A DNA stretch of 64,000 nt from Stenotrophomonas tumulicola (GTDB lineage Bacteria > Pseudomonadota > Gammaproteobacteria > Xanthomonadales > Xanthomonadaceae), in NCBI RefSeq assembly GCF_014117215.1, contig NZ_JACGXS010000007.1, forward strand, positions 62,001-126,000. The letters run 5' to 3'. A program made the position numbers and the translations under genes. Below are positions 12,519 to 23,236 of the stretch, one piece after another. A model generated the notes under the pieces. The model was not told the origin of the DNA and ran no database searches. It saw only the letters and a program-made list of their open reading frames with translations. The first letter of the stretch is position 1. Each line of letters opens with the position of its first letter.

Positions 12519-12751
12519 TCGCCGCCGCCGGGGTTGTCCTCCCCGGTGATCGGCACCATGTCCCTGCAACACAGGCGCCGGGCCAGGATGGGCCCGGCCG
12601 CCCTGTCATCGCGACTGTCTCCTCAGCGCGTCGGCTTGCCCTGCGGGATGGTCCAGCAGGTCGCTCAGCCGGAAGAGGGGGTGCCGCGTGTTAATCTGTC
12701 TCATCCCCCGGGGCAGGCCATCGCGGCCCGCCGCATGCTTCTGGTCACCCC

Positions 12752-13663
12752 ATGATCCCGCAACGTACCCTCAAGAACACGATCCGCGCCACCGGCGTTG
12801 GCCTGCACAGCGGCGACAAGGTCTACATGACCCTGCGTCCGGCGCCGGTCAACCATGGCATCGTGTTCCGTCGCGTGGACCTGGATCCGGTCGTGGACGT
12901 GCCGGCAAAGGCCGAGCTGGTCACCGAGGTCACCCTGTGCACCGGCCTGACCTGCAACGACGCCAAGATCCAGACCGTCGAACACCTCATGTCGGCATTG
13001 GCCGGCCTGGGCGTGGACAACATCATCGTCGAGCTGTCCTCGGCTGAACTGCCGATCATGGATGGCTCGTCCGGTCCGTTCGTGTTCCTGCTGCAGTCGG
13101 CAGGCATCATCGAACAGGACGCTGCCAAGCGCTTCATCCGCGTGCTGAAGACGGTGGAAGTCACCGACGGCGACAAGGTCGCGCGCTTCGATCCGTATGA
13201 AGGCTACAAGCTGGGCTTCACCATCCAGTTCGACCATCCGATGATCCCGGCCAAGCAGTCACGGCAGGAAATCGAGTTCTCGACGCTGGCCTACACCAAG
13301 GAAATCTCCCGCGCACGGACCTTCGGTTTCATGCGTGACCTGGAGTACATGCGCGAGCGCAACCTGGGCCTTGGCGGCTCGATGGACAATGCCATCGTGC
13401 TGGACGAATTCCGCGTGCTCAATGAAGACGGCCTGCGCTATGCCGATGAGTTCGTGCGCCACAAGATCCTTGACGCGATCGGCGATCTTTACCTGGCCGG
13501 TGGGCAGGTGCTGGGTGCCTACGAAGGCTTCAAGTCGGGCCATGCGTTGAACAACAAGCTGGTGCGCGCCCTGATGGCGGACGTGACCGCCTGGGAGTGG
13601 GTCAGCTATGACACGCCCGCCGCCAACGAGCCGGTGGCCTACGGTACGCCGGCGTACGCCTGA
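12752..13663 (+). CDS. lpxC: UDP-3-O-acyl-N-acetylglucosamine deacetylase LpxC
   Basis: Zinc deacetylase for the committed step of lipid A synthesis. The 303-residue product shows [15 protein letters not shown] with a zinc-ligand histidine, the [15 protein letters not shown] insert region and [15 protein letters not shown] with further metal and catalytic residues. It is preceded by a 233-bp gap that includes a short GC hairpin (12528-12546) but no convincing terminator, so it may be read both from ftsZ and from its own promoter (TTAATCT near 12690). A strong terminator follows. Confidence 0.97.
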   Translation: MIPQRTLKNTIRATGVGLHSGDKVYMTLRPAPVNHGIVFRRVDLDPVVDVPAKAELVTEVTLCTGLTCNDAKIQTVEHLMSALAGLGVDNIIVELSSAELPIMDGSSGPFVFLLQSAGIIEQDAAKRFIRVLKTVEVTDGDKVARFDPYEGYKLGFTIQFDHPMIPAKQSRQEIEFSTLAYTKEISRARTFGFMRDLEYMRERNLGLGGSMDNAIVLDEFRVLNEDGLRYADEFVRHKILDAIGDLYLAGGQVLGAYEGFKSGHALNNKLVRALMADVTAWEWVSYDTPAANEPVAYGTPAYA

Positions 13664-13688
13664 CAAGTACTGTTGAATCAGCAAGTTG

Positions 13689-13718
13689 ACGCCGCCTCCG
13701 GGCGGCGTTTGCGTTTTT
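13689..13718 (+). terminator. Intrinsic terminator of lpxC / dcw operon
   Basis: An 8-bp stem ACGCCGCC/GGCGGCGT with loop TCCG, followed by TTGCGTTTTT. It lies 25 bases after the lpxC stop and ends the long plus-strand dcw run. Confidence 0.85.
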
Positions 13719-13803
13719 GCCGGCCTGCCAGCGGGGAACACTGCGATGGGAAGTGGTCCTCACTGGCATGAACCCGCTCTGCCAACAGACTGAACTTAAC
13801 ATT

Positions 13804-13847
13804 TAAATAACAAAACCCTAACGACTGCTGGACCTTACGCCGTTAGG
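13804..13847 (-). terminator. Probable intrinsic terminator of dciA
   Basis: Read on the minus strand, CCTAACG pairs with CGTTAGG across a 17-base loop and is followed by GTTTTGTTATTT. It lies about 86 bases beyond the dciA stop codon. The stem is only 7 bp, so efficiency is uncertain. Confidence 0.6.
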
Positions 13848-13933
13848 ATGCCCCACGGTCCTCGCAAATGTTTCACGCCACTTCCACGGAATGTTGGCGC
13901 TGCGGGGAAGCGGAGCCGGATGCTCCGCTGTCA

Positions 13934-14374
13934 TCAGGATCTGGACGGTTTCGTGTCCTGGAGGCAAGCCAAGGCGTCGCGTAGCCCTTTGTGCGTGGCG
14001 GCTGAAACTGCGTGGGGTCCGTTCTGGTTGTCGAGCGCTGGGGAGCGTGGTGGAGCGGGGGACGCAGTCTTGATGGTCACCTTGGTGGCCTTCAGCCCGA
14101 TGGACCGGGCCGCGTCGATCAACTGGGTTTCGGCAAGCCTCAGCTTGGCGTGCCAGACCGGGGATTCGACGAGAAAAACGAGGTGTTCGTCGCTCACATT
14201 CGCCAACCGGCAACGGGTGCGCAGGGTGGGTGGCAAATGGGGGCGCAATTGCCGGTCCAGCGAATCGAGCCACAGGGCTCGGCGCAACGGGTTACCGGAT
14301 TTGTCCGCCATGACCGCATCAAGCGCCGGCTTCGGCGCGGAGGCGGGACGAACGCTGGATTTCGGCTCAGACAT
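13934..14374 (-). CDS. dciA: DciA (DUF721) replicative helicase loader
   Basis: The 146-residue product matches the DUF721/DciA family by its core (LDRQLRPHLPPTLRTRCRL followed by VESPVWHAKLRLAETQLI) and by its conserved position between lpxC and secA. DciA loads or operates the replicative helicase DnaB in bacteria that lack DnaC/DnaI. It is the only minus-strand gene in the first 19.5 kb, and its ATG is only 12 bases from the divergent M23 peptidase ATG. An antisense and an out-of-frame ORF overlap it and were rejected. Confidence 0.85.
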   Translation of the reverse strand: MSEPKSSVRPASAPKPALDAVMADKSGNPLRRALWLDSLDRQLRPHLPPTLRTRCRLANVSDEHLVFLVESPVWHAKLRLAETQLIDAARSIGLKATKVTIKTASPAPPRSPALDNQNGPHAVSAATHKGLRDALACLQDTKPSRS

Positions 14375-14386
14375 GAAAACTCACTG

Positions 14387-15340
14387 ATGGCATTCAAAAA
14401 GATCGTAATCAAAACGCGTGATGGAAAGGCAAAAACGCCCCTCGCGCGTCTGCGTTTTTACTTCGAAGACCGACCCCGCGCCCTGCTTGGCAGCGTGTTG
14501 GGCATGGGTTGCATTATCGGCCTTGCCGGCGGAATGGGGGCCAACGCGTTCGGCGACTCCCGCCTGCAGGACAAGGTGGCGCAGCAGGAGCGTGAACTGG
14601 CCCAGGTCCGGCTGCAGTCGCAGACCCAGGTCAACGCCCTGGCCGCGCGTCTTGGCGAACTGCAGGCGCAGGCCACCCGGCTCAATGCGCTGGGCGAGCG
14701 CCTGACCCAGATGGGCAAGCTGGAGGACGGCGAGTTCGACTTCCAGGAAACCCCCGGCCTGGGTGACGGCGATGCCGGCGGCCCGACCGTGGATATCCCG
14801 GTCAAGGACGTCAACGCCGACTTACAGGTGCTGGAGCAGCGCTTCGCTGCTTCAGGCCGCCAGTTGTCGGTGATGGAATCGCTGATGTTCGACCACCAGC
14901 TGCAGCAGAACGCCGTGCCTTCGCGCATGCCGATCCGCAACAGCTACGTGACCTCCGGCTTTGGCACCCGCGCCGATCCGTTCGGCCGCGGTGCCGGCAA
15001 CCACAAGGGCATCGACTTCCACGCAAAGGTGGGCGACCCGGTGATGGCGGTGGCCGACGGCGTGGTCAGCTTCGCCGGTGTGAAAGGTGGCTATGGCAAC
15101 GTGGTCGATGTCGATCATGGCAACGGCTACGTGACGCGATATGCGCACAACTCCCGCCTGGTGGTGAAGGCGGGCGACCTGGTCCGCGCCGGCCAGCAGG
15201 TGGCCAAGGCCGGTTCCACGGGCCGTTCCACCGGTGCTCACGTGCATTTTGAAGTCTGGGAAAGCGGCCGGGTGGTCAATCCGCGCAAATTCCTCGGCGA
15301 CGGCGGCAACACGCCGGTGGGTCGCGTCTCACGCGGCTGA
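14387..15340 (+). CDS. Membrane-anchored M23 family metallopeptidase (LytM-like)
   Basis: Predicted envelope endopeptidase or EnvC/NlpD-like amidase activator. The 317 residues comprise a basic N-terminus, one membrane segment (about 27-52), a coiled coil with many heptads (about 58-110) and a C-terminal M23 domain. Zinc-site residues are intact: HKGID near 206-210 and HVH at 285-287, so it may be catalytically active. The start at 14387 has no good Shine-Dalgarno, and the first 30 codons are unusually A/T-rich. The order dciA-M23-secA is conserved in related bacteria. Confidence 0.85.
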   Translation: MAFKKIVIKTRDGKAKTPLARLRFYFEDRPRALLGSVLGMGCIIGLAGGMGANAFGDSRLQDKVAQQERELAQVRLQSQTQVNALAARLGELQAQATRLNALGERLTQMGKLEDGEFDFQETPGLGDGDAGGPTVDIPVKDVNADLQVLEQRFAASGRQLSVMESLMFDHQLQQNAVPSRMPIRNSYVTSGFGTRADPFGRGAGNHKGIDFHAKVGDPVMAVADGVVSFAGVKGGYGNVVDVDHGNGYVTRYAHNSRLVVKAGDLVRAGQQVAKAGSTGRSTGAHVHFEVWESGRVVNPRKFLGDGGNTPVGRVSRG

Positions 15341-15347
15341 TCGCCCC

Positions 15348-15397
15348 GTAGCACCGGACCATGCCCGATAGCCTGTAGCGCCGGGCCATGCCCGGCG
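15348..15397 (+). repeat. Tandem GTAG REP elements
   Basis: A degenerate copy (GTAGCACCGGACCATG) at 15348 and a perfect copy (GTAGCGCCGGGCCATGCC) at 15375-15397 lie just after the M23 peptidase gene. They could act as 3' mRNA stabilisers or weak terminators. Confidence 0.75.
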
Positions 15398-15701
15398 AGC
15401 GCAGCGGCGCCCTCCGCGCGGTACTTTGCCGAACGTGGCCGGCATCCCGCCGAGCATGGCTATGCCGGTCGTCCTGACCGGCACCCTGCGGGCCGTCGCA
15501 AGCGACGTTGGCAGCGGCTCCTGCCGCCGCCTTCGGCGCTACCGCACCGCCCTGCGAACCGCCAAGCGCTTGAAACTCCGCGCGCCCATCCCAAGTTACA
15601 ATGGGTGATGCCATCGACGGGGCGCTGGGCGCCCCGTTTCGTTTGCGGCGGACGGATTCCAGCTGGAGCCGTGCGGCGTTCACCTGACAAACGGTTCCCT
15701 A
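15398..15701 (+). promoter_or_regulatory. secA upstream region: promoter-like box and hairpin leader
   Basis: Most of this gap holds decayed REP sequence, including a reversed copy ending GGCGCTACC at 15522-15544. A TACAAT -10-like hexamer lies at 15599-15604, with only a poorly spaced TTGAAA upstream. A 9-bp hairpin (15617-15625 with 15629-15637, GGGGCGC stem) followed by TTCGTTT sits between that box and the secA ATG. It looks like a weak terminator or attenuator in the leader. No small ORF resembling secM was recognised. Confidence 0.4.
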
Positions 15702-18437
<2,736 letters not shown>

Positions 18438-18443
18438 CCCAGG

Positions 18444-18475
18444 AACGCCCCGCCAACGCGGGGCGTTTTCTTTTC
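18444..18475 (+). terminator. Intrinsic terminator of secA
   Basis: A 10-bp perfect stem AACGCCCCGC/GCGGGGCGTT with loop CAAC, followed by TTCTTTT. It starts seven bases after the secA stop. Confidence 0.9.
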
Positions 18476-18529
18476 GCCGTCCCGACAGGGGCATTGCGCC
18501 AGTGGCGTGGTATTGGGCATCCTGCACCC

Positions 18530-19483
18530 ATGCCTCCCCCGAAACGATCGATCCACGTCGTGGCCGGCGTCATCACCGACGCCCGTGGCCGCATCCTGCT
18601 CAACCGCCGTACCGAGAACCGGGACATGGCCGGCCTGTGGGAGTTCCCGGGCGGCAAGCGCGAATCCGGTGAAAGCTCCGAACAGGCGCTTGCGCGTGAA
18701 CTGCACGAAGAGCTGGGCATCGAGGCTGAGATCGGCGACTGGCTGATGGACGTGCCGCAGTTGTATCCGGACAAGCACCTGACCCTGGAAGTGCGGCATA
18801 TCCGCAGCTGGAAAGGCACGCCGCGTGGCCGCGAGGGCCAGGCGATCGCCTGGGTGGCGCCAGACAAGCTGTCGCGCTATTCCATGCCGCCGGCGGACCT
18901 GCCGGTCGTGGCAGCGTTGCGGCAGCCGGACCGCTACCTGATCACGCCCGCCCCCGCCGACGAGGATACCGACCAGCTGCAATGGCACGAACGCCTGTTG
19001 CAGGCGGTAGCCGGTGGCCAGCAGCGCGTCCAGTTACGGCTGCCGGATGGCCATCCACAGCGCAGGCAACTGATCGAAACGGCGTTGCGCAGCGTACGGG
19101 GGCCGATGCAATGGCTGCTCAACCGCGATATCGAACTGGCCCGCAGCCTGGGCGTGGGCGTGCACCTGGGCAGTGAGCAACTGGCCACGCTGCAGCAGCG
19201 TCCGTTGCCCGCAGGCCAGCTGGTGGCCGCTTCGTGCCATGACCTGGCGCAGCTGCAGGCCGCCCAGCAACTGGGGTGTGATTTCGTCGTGCTGGGCCCG
19301 GTGCAGTCCACCGCCACCCATCCCGGCGCCACCCCGATGGGCTGGGACAGCTTCGCTGACCTGCGCGCACGGGTGGCATTGCCGATCTATGCGCTGGGCG
19401 GTCTTGGCGCGGCCGACATCGGCACCGCCCGCCGGCATGGCGCGCAGGGGGTCGCAGCCATCCGTGGGCTGTGGCCGGAGTGA
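18530..19483 (+). CDS. Nudix hydrolase fused to ThiE-like domain (MutT family)
   Basis: A 317-residue two-domain protein. Residues 1-130 are a MutT-type Nudix domain with box GGKRESGESSEQALARELHE then ELG, expected to hydrolyse oxidised nucleotides such as 8-oxo-dGTP. Residues about 135-317 resemble a thiamine phosphate synthase TIM barrel (GPVQSTATHPGATPMGW, ALGGLGAADIGTARRHGAQG). This fusion downstream of secA is common in gammaproteobacteria. Whether the ThiE-like half is active is not known. The ATG at 18530 is chosen because longer readings run into secA. Confidence 0.85.
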   Translation: MPPPKRSIHVVAGVITDARGRILLNRRTENRDMAGLWEFPGGKRESGESSEQALARELHEELGIEAEIGDWLMDVPQLYPDKHLTLEVRHIRSWKGTPRGREGQAIAWVAPDKLSRYSMPPADLPVVAALRQPDRYLITPAPADEDTDQLQWHERLLQAVAGGQQRVQLRLPDGHPQRRQLIETALRSVRGPMQWLLNRDIELARSLGVGVHLGSEQLATLQQRPLPAGQLVAASCHDLAQLQAAQQLGCDFVVLGPVQSTATHPGATPMGWDSFADLRARVALPIYALGGLGAADIGTARRHGAQGVAAIRGLWPE

Positions 19484-19502
19484 CCACCTGACCGGGCGGC
19501 CG

Positions 19503-19572
19503 GTAGCGCCGAGCCAAGCTCGGCGAGCGCAGCGGCGCATTTGATTCCCGCCGAGCGTGGCTGGGCGGGAAG
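19503..19572. repeat. Inverted REP pair
   Basis: GTAGCGCCGAGCCAAGCTCGGCG at 19503-19525 faces a degenerate reverse copy (CCGCCGAGCGTGGCTGGGCGG) ending near 19571. The pair lies between two convergent genes and touches the last codons of the next gene; a bidirectional mRNA end is a reasonable inference. Confidence 0.7.
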
Positions 19573-19573
19573 C

Positions 19574-20149
19574 TTACAGCGTGATCCAGAAACACCCGTA
19601 CTGCCGGCGCAGCCCCAGCACACTGCGTGACGGGGTAGCGGTGCCGGGCAGCACCTGTTCCAGGCGCAGCGCGATGGGGTTCTGGTGGACCGGTGGGGCC
19701 GCGGCTTCCTCTGTTGCGGGAGGCGGCATGGCGTCGTCGTCGTGCGCGGGATAGACCGGCACGATATCCACCAGGGGCCGGCGGGCGATGGATTCCAGCT
19801 GGCCGAGGACGCGTTGTGCGCCGGCATCGGACACGGCGCTCCACAGGTACAACGACGACAGGCGGTTGACGTCGTTGGCAGCAACCGCCCCGCGCAGGGC
19901 GCCGACCAGCTCGCTCAGGCGGCGGGGGCAACGCGCGCCCAGCTGGTCGCGGTCCAGCGTATTGCCGCCCGGCATGGCCGATGCGGCGGGCATGCGTGAA
20001 CGGGCACCGACGGTCTCGCACGGACGGTCGGTATAGACGCTTTGGCCGGTGGCATCGCTGCAGCGGTTCAGGCGCTGCGCCTGCGCCTGCACCGGTGGCG
20101 AAACGCCGGCAAGCAACAGGGACAGCAGCAAGGCAAGCGTGGAATTCAT
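19574..20149 (-). CDS. Secreted DUF4124-like protein of unknown function
   Basis: A 191-residue protein from ATG 20149, with a signal peptide (MNSTLALLLSLLLAGVSPPVQAQA). The mature part begins LNRCSDATGQSVYTDRPC, typical of the DUF4124 family (Cys...YTD.PC), found in many gammaproteobacterial envelope proteins. A poorly conserved helical region follows. No catalytic motif is seen. A longer open frame starting at 20296 lacks a signal peptide at its start and overlaps metF, so it was not used. It lies downstream of metF, 47 bases away, and may be co-transcribed. Confidence 0.65.
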   Translation of the reverse strand: MNSTLALLLSLLLAGVSPPVQAQAQRLNRCSDATGQSVYTDRPCETVGARSRMPAASAMPGGNTLDRDQLGARCPRRLSELVGALRGAVAANDVNRLSSLYLWSAVSDAGAQRVLGQLESIARRPLVDIVPVYPAHDDDAMPPPATEEAAAPPVHQNPIALRLEQVLPGTATPSRSVLGLRRQYGCFWITL

Positions 20150-20196
20150 CTGTTGCAGGGTAGCGTTGAACGCGCGGCAGCGCGATGCAGGCACGC

Positions 20197-21024
20197 TCAG
20201 CCGTGCAGCAGTTTCAGCACCGAGGTGGTGGGCCTGGCCAGGTTGAGCGTGTAGAAATGCAGGCCCGGTGCGCCGCCTTCGGTCAGTCGCTGGCACAGCT
20301 GGGCGACCACCTCGGCACCGAACGCGCGGATCGATTCGCTGTCATCGCCGTAGGCCTGCATCTTGCGGCCGATCCAGCGCGGAATCTCCGCGCCGCACTG
20401 CTCGGAGAAGCGCCGCAGCTGGCTGAAGTTGGATACCGGCATGATGCCCGGCACGATGGGCACCGTCACGCCCAGCCGACGCACGGCATCGACGAAATGG
20501 AAGTAGGCATCGGCGTTGTAGAAGTACTGCGTGATCGCAGCGTCCGCGCCGGCATCGACCTTGCTCTTGAAATGCTTGAGGTCGGCCAACGCGTCGCTGG
20601 CCTGCGGGTGGGTCTCCGGGTAGGCACCGACTTCGATCCGGAACGCATCGCCATGCTCGGCGCGGATGAACTCGATCAGCTCGGCGGCGTAACGCAGGTC
20701 GCCCGGATGGCCCATGCCCGAAGGCAGGTCGCCGCGCAGCGCCACGATGCGGGTACAGCCGATGGCGCGATACAGCTTGAGCAGCTCGCGGATCTCCTGC
20801 CGGCTGCCACCCACGCATGACAGGTGCGGCGCGGCGTCGAAGCCGTGGTGCTGCTTGAGGTGGCGCACCGTTTCGGAGGTATAGCTGAGGGTGGAGCCGC
20901 CCGCGCCGAAGGTGCACGACACGTACTCCGGCCCGAACGCGCGCAGCTTGCGGGCGGTACGGTCCAGTTGGGCGCGTTGGTCGTCGGTCTTGGGGGGATA
21001 GAACTCGAAGCTCAGGGAGGTCAT
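20197..21024 (-). CDS. metF: Methylenetetrahydrofolate reductase MetF
   Basis: Flavoenzyme that reduces 5,10-methylene-THF to 5-methyl-THF for methionine synthesis. From ATG 21024 (MTSLSFEFYPPKT) the protein has 275 residues, as is usual. Seen are SFEFYPPKTDDQR, FGAGGSTLSYT and ALRGDLP. An upstream in-frame ATG at 21066 would add 14 residues, but it lies upstream of the TATACT box of the likely promoter, so it is rejected as the start. Part of the SAM cycle with ahcY and metK on the same strand. Confidence 0.95.
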   Translation of the reverse strand: MTSLSFEFYPPKTDDQRAQLDRTARKLRAFGPEYVSCTFGAGGSTLSYTSETVRHLKQHHGFDAAPHLSCVGGSRQEIRELLKLYRAIGCTRIVALRGDLPSGMGHPGDLRYAAELIEFIRAEHGDAFRIEVGAYPETHPQASDALADLKHFKSKVDAGADAAITQYFYNADAYFHFVDAVRRLGVTVPIVPGIMPVSNFSQLRRFSEQCGAEIPRWIGRKMQAYGDDSESIRAFGAEVVAQLCQRLTEGGAPGLHFYTLNLARPTTSVLKLLHG

Positions 21025-21051
21025 GGCGTTGGTGGCAGCGGGCTCGTCCCA

Positions 21052-21074
21052 AGTATATCTCTTCATCGCGATGG
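21052..21074 (-). promoter_or_regulatory. metF promoter with motif shared with metK
   Basis: In gene direction the sequence is CCATCGCGATGAAGAGATATA, with TATACT at 21057-21052 as the -10 box and a perfect 10-bp palindrome CATCGCGATG (21064-21073). The same positions relative to the -10 box upstream of metK read CCATCCGAATCAAGGGATATA. Sixteen of 21 positions agree. This looks like a binding site for a methionine or SAM/SAH-responsive regulator such as SahR; the regulator is not identified here. Confidence 0.45.
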
Positions 21075-21205
21075 ATGTGCAAGTGATAGCAACATCCGGC
21101 GTGTCCGGCCGTTCGCCGCCTGCCGTGGCCGTTGGTCATTCTTTCTCCCCGGCCCCTCGTCCGGCCTGCAGGCTGTGCTCCCATCCCATGACAGGAGCGC
21201 AGCAC

Positions 21206-22132
21206 ATGACAGGCATTTCTTTCCGGCACAGCGTCAAGAGCGTCGTGCCGTTGGCAATGATCGGACTGGTGGCGATGATGGCGTTCTCCGGCCCCGCACG
21301 CGCCACCACCGCCGGCAGCACCGGCCATGTGCAAGTCGAGGTGATCGGCACGGGGCGGCCGGTGTTGATGATCCCCGGCCTCAACAGTGGCGCGGCGGTA
21401 TGGCGTGAAACCTGCCAGGCGCTGCAGCCGCAGGTGCAGTGCCACCTGGTGCAATTGCCCGGTTTCGCCGGCGCAGCCGCGGCGGACCCGCTTCCCGACG
21501 ATTTCCTGCCGGCCATGCGCGATGAGCTGCTGGCCTACGCCAGCCAGCGGCGCCTGGAGCGGCCGGCCATCATCGGCCACAGCCTGGGCGGCGTGCTGGC
21601 GCTGCAGATGGCCATTGCCGCCCCCGATGCCGTGGGCCCACTGGTCATCGTCGATTCGCTGCCGTTCTATGCCGGCATCCGGAATCCGCAGGCCACTGCC
21701 GCAAGCATTAAACCGGTGGCCGACCAGCTGCGTGCCGGCATGCTGGCCAGTGACGCGGTGACGTACCAGGCACAGGCCGAGGCGGCGCTGGCAGGCATGG
21801 TGCGTGATGATGGGCACCTGCAGCTGCTCCGCCGCTGGGGGCATGACAGCGGCCGCGCAACGACGGCGGCGGCGATGCATTCCATGCTGGTGCATGACCT
21901 GCGTGACGAGGTCGCGGAGATCCGCTCACCGACGCTGGTACTGGGAAGCTGGGCTGGCTACCGCGCGTTCGGCGCCACCGAGGCATCGACACGCGACATC
22001 TTCCAGCACCAGTACGCGAAGCTGCCCGGCGTGCGCATCGAGATGAGCGGGGAGGGCCATCACTTCCTGATGTGGGATGATCCGCAGTGGTTGTACGGGC
22101 AGGTACGCACCTTCCTCGATACCGCCGAGTGA
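21206..22132 (+). CDS. Exported alpha/beta-fold hydrolase
   Basis: A 308-residue protein with an N-terminal hydrophobic signal (VVPLAMIGLVAMMAFSGPARA). The alpha/beta hydrolase fold shows the oxyanion region MIPGLNSGAAVW, nucleophile elbow GHSLGG (Ser near 126) and a likely catalytic histidine in GEGHHFLMW. The ATG at 21206 is preferred because AGGAG lies eight bases upstream; another ATG at 21188 is in frame. Substrate unknown; esterase or lactonase-like. It ends 57 bases before a LytS-type kinase and may form an operon with it. Confidence 0.75.
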   Translation: MTGISFRHSVKSVVPLAMIGLVAMMAFSGPARATTAGSTGHVQVEVIGTGRPVLMIPGLNSGAAVWRETCQALQPQVQCHLVQLPGFAGAAAADPLPDDFLPAMRDELLAYASQRRLERPAIIGHSLGGVLALQMAIAAPDAVGPLVIVDSLPFYAGIRNPQATAASIKPVADQLRAGMLASDAVTYQAQAEAALAGMVRDDGHLQLLRRWGHDSGRATTAAAMHSMLVHDLRDEVAEIRSPTLVLGSWAGYRAFGATEASTRDIFQHQYAKLPGVRIEMSGEGHHFLMWDDPQWLYGQVRTFLDTAE

Positions 22133-22189
22133 TGATGACGCTGCGTGCGCGGCATTGGATCACCGCGCACGCACCACACGGGCCAGTAC

Positions 22190-23236
22190 ATGTACGAACC
22201 GAATTCCCCACTGCGTTTCTGGCTGCTCAATACCGTCGCATGGTCTGTCTATGCGCTGCTCAGCCTGTTGGTGATGCGTCAGTTCGCCGGTGGCAGCAGC
22301 AGCGGTGCGACGCTGATCAGCATGGTGCTGGCGCTGGCGCTCTGGTTGGCCAGCGGCGTGCTGCGTTCGCGCGCGGTGCGGCGGCACTGGTGGGACGATC
22401 CGGTACCGTTGCTGCTGCTGAAGCTGGCCGCAGGCGTGGTGATCGGCACCACGCTGGCCCAGCTCGCGGTAGCGGGCGTGCTGGTGCCGGCGCTGGCCAA
22501 TGGCTGGGTGCAGCTGCCGGGCGGAAAGGCGGACTACCGTCCTGGCGCCACCCTGGTGTACTGGTTCAATACCTCCATCGTGCTGACGTTGTGGATCGGT
22601 GTGTGGGGAGGCCTGCACAGCATGCGGCGCGCGCGCCAGGCCCAGTTGGCGCGGCTGCGCGCCGAGGCTGCGCGCAGCACGCTGGAGCGCGACGCACTGC
22701 GTGCGCGACTCAATCCGCACTTCGTGTTCAATGCCTTGAACAACCTGCGCGCGCTGATCCACGAGGATCCGGAACGGGCACGGGAGATGGTGTCGCGGCT
22801 GTCGCGCACGCTGCGCCACGCGCTGGAACACGGCGGCGCCGATCGGGTGGCGCTGGACGAAGAACTGGCGGTGGTGCGCGATTACCTGGCCATCGAAGCG
22901 GTGCACTACGAGCAGCGCCTGCGCGTGGTGATGGAAACCCCGCCCGGCTGCGGCAGTGCGCGGCTGCCCGCCATGGCGCTGCAGTTGCTGGTCGAAAATG
23001 CCATCAAGCATGGCATTGCGGTCAGCCCGGCCGGTGGTGAACTGCGCATCGCCACGCGGCTGCAGGACGATGTGCTGCATGTGTGCGTGGAGAATCCGCT
23101 GGGCGTGTCGGTGGATACAGCTGGCCATGGCGTCGGCCTGGCCTATCTGCGCGCGCAGCTGGACGGAACGGCTGGTCGCTTCGCGCTGCGGCGGCAGGGG
23201 GATCGCATGCAGGCGCTGCTGGAGGTGCCGCAATGA
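22190..23236 (+). CDS. LytS/AlgZ-type sensor histidine kinase
   Basis: Membrane sensor kinase of the His_kinase (LytS/YehU) class. The 348 residues hold several N-terminal hydrophobic segments (about 8-150) and the class motif ARLNPHFVFNALNNLRALI with phospho-acceptor His177. A GHKL ATPase follows, with LLVENAIKHG near 266-275 and GVGLAYLRAQL. The start is set at 22190 (MYEPNSPLRF), as longer readings add an unlikely leader. It overlaps the regulator gene by ATGA. The signal sensed is unknown. Confidence 0.88.
   Translation: MYEPNSPLRFWLLNTVAWSVYALLSLLVMRQFAGGSSSGATLISMVLALALWLASGVLRSRAVRRHWWDDPVPLLLLKLAAGVVIGTTLAQLAVAGVLVPALANGWVQLPGGKADYRPGATLVYWFNTSIVLTLWIGVWGGLHSMRRARQAQLARLRAEAARSTLERDALRARLNPHFVFNALNNLRALIHEDPERAREMVSRLSRTLRHALEHGGADRVALDEELAVVRDYLAIEAVHYEQRLRVVMETPPGCGSARLPAMALQLLVENAIKHGIAVSPAGGELRIATRLQDDVLHVCVENPLGVSVDTAGHGVGLAYLRAQLDGTAGRFALRRQGDRMQALLEVPQ

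Noticed and set aside
12528..12546. Hairpin after ftsZ considered as a terminator
   Set aside because: Only a 6-bp stem (CCGGGG/CCCCGG) and no T run; lpxC may still be read through from ftsZ.
13818..14273. 151-codon minus-strand frame overlapping dciA
   Set aside because: The overlapping frame 13934-14374 carries the recognised DciA/DUF721 sequence; this one is out of frame with it and has no family resemblance.
21025..21066. Upstream start of metF at 21066
   Set aside because: The ATG lies upstream of the TATACT promoter box and inside the shared metF/metK motif; starting at 21024 gives the standard family length and N-terminus.
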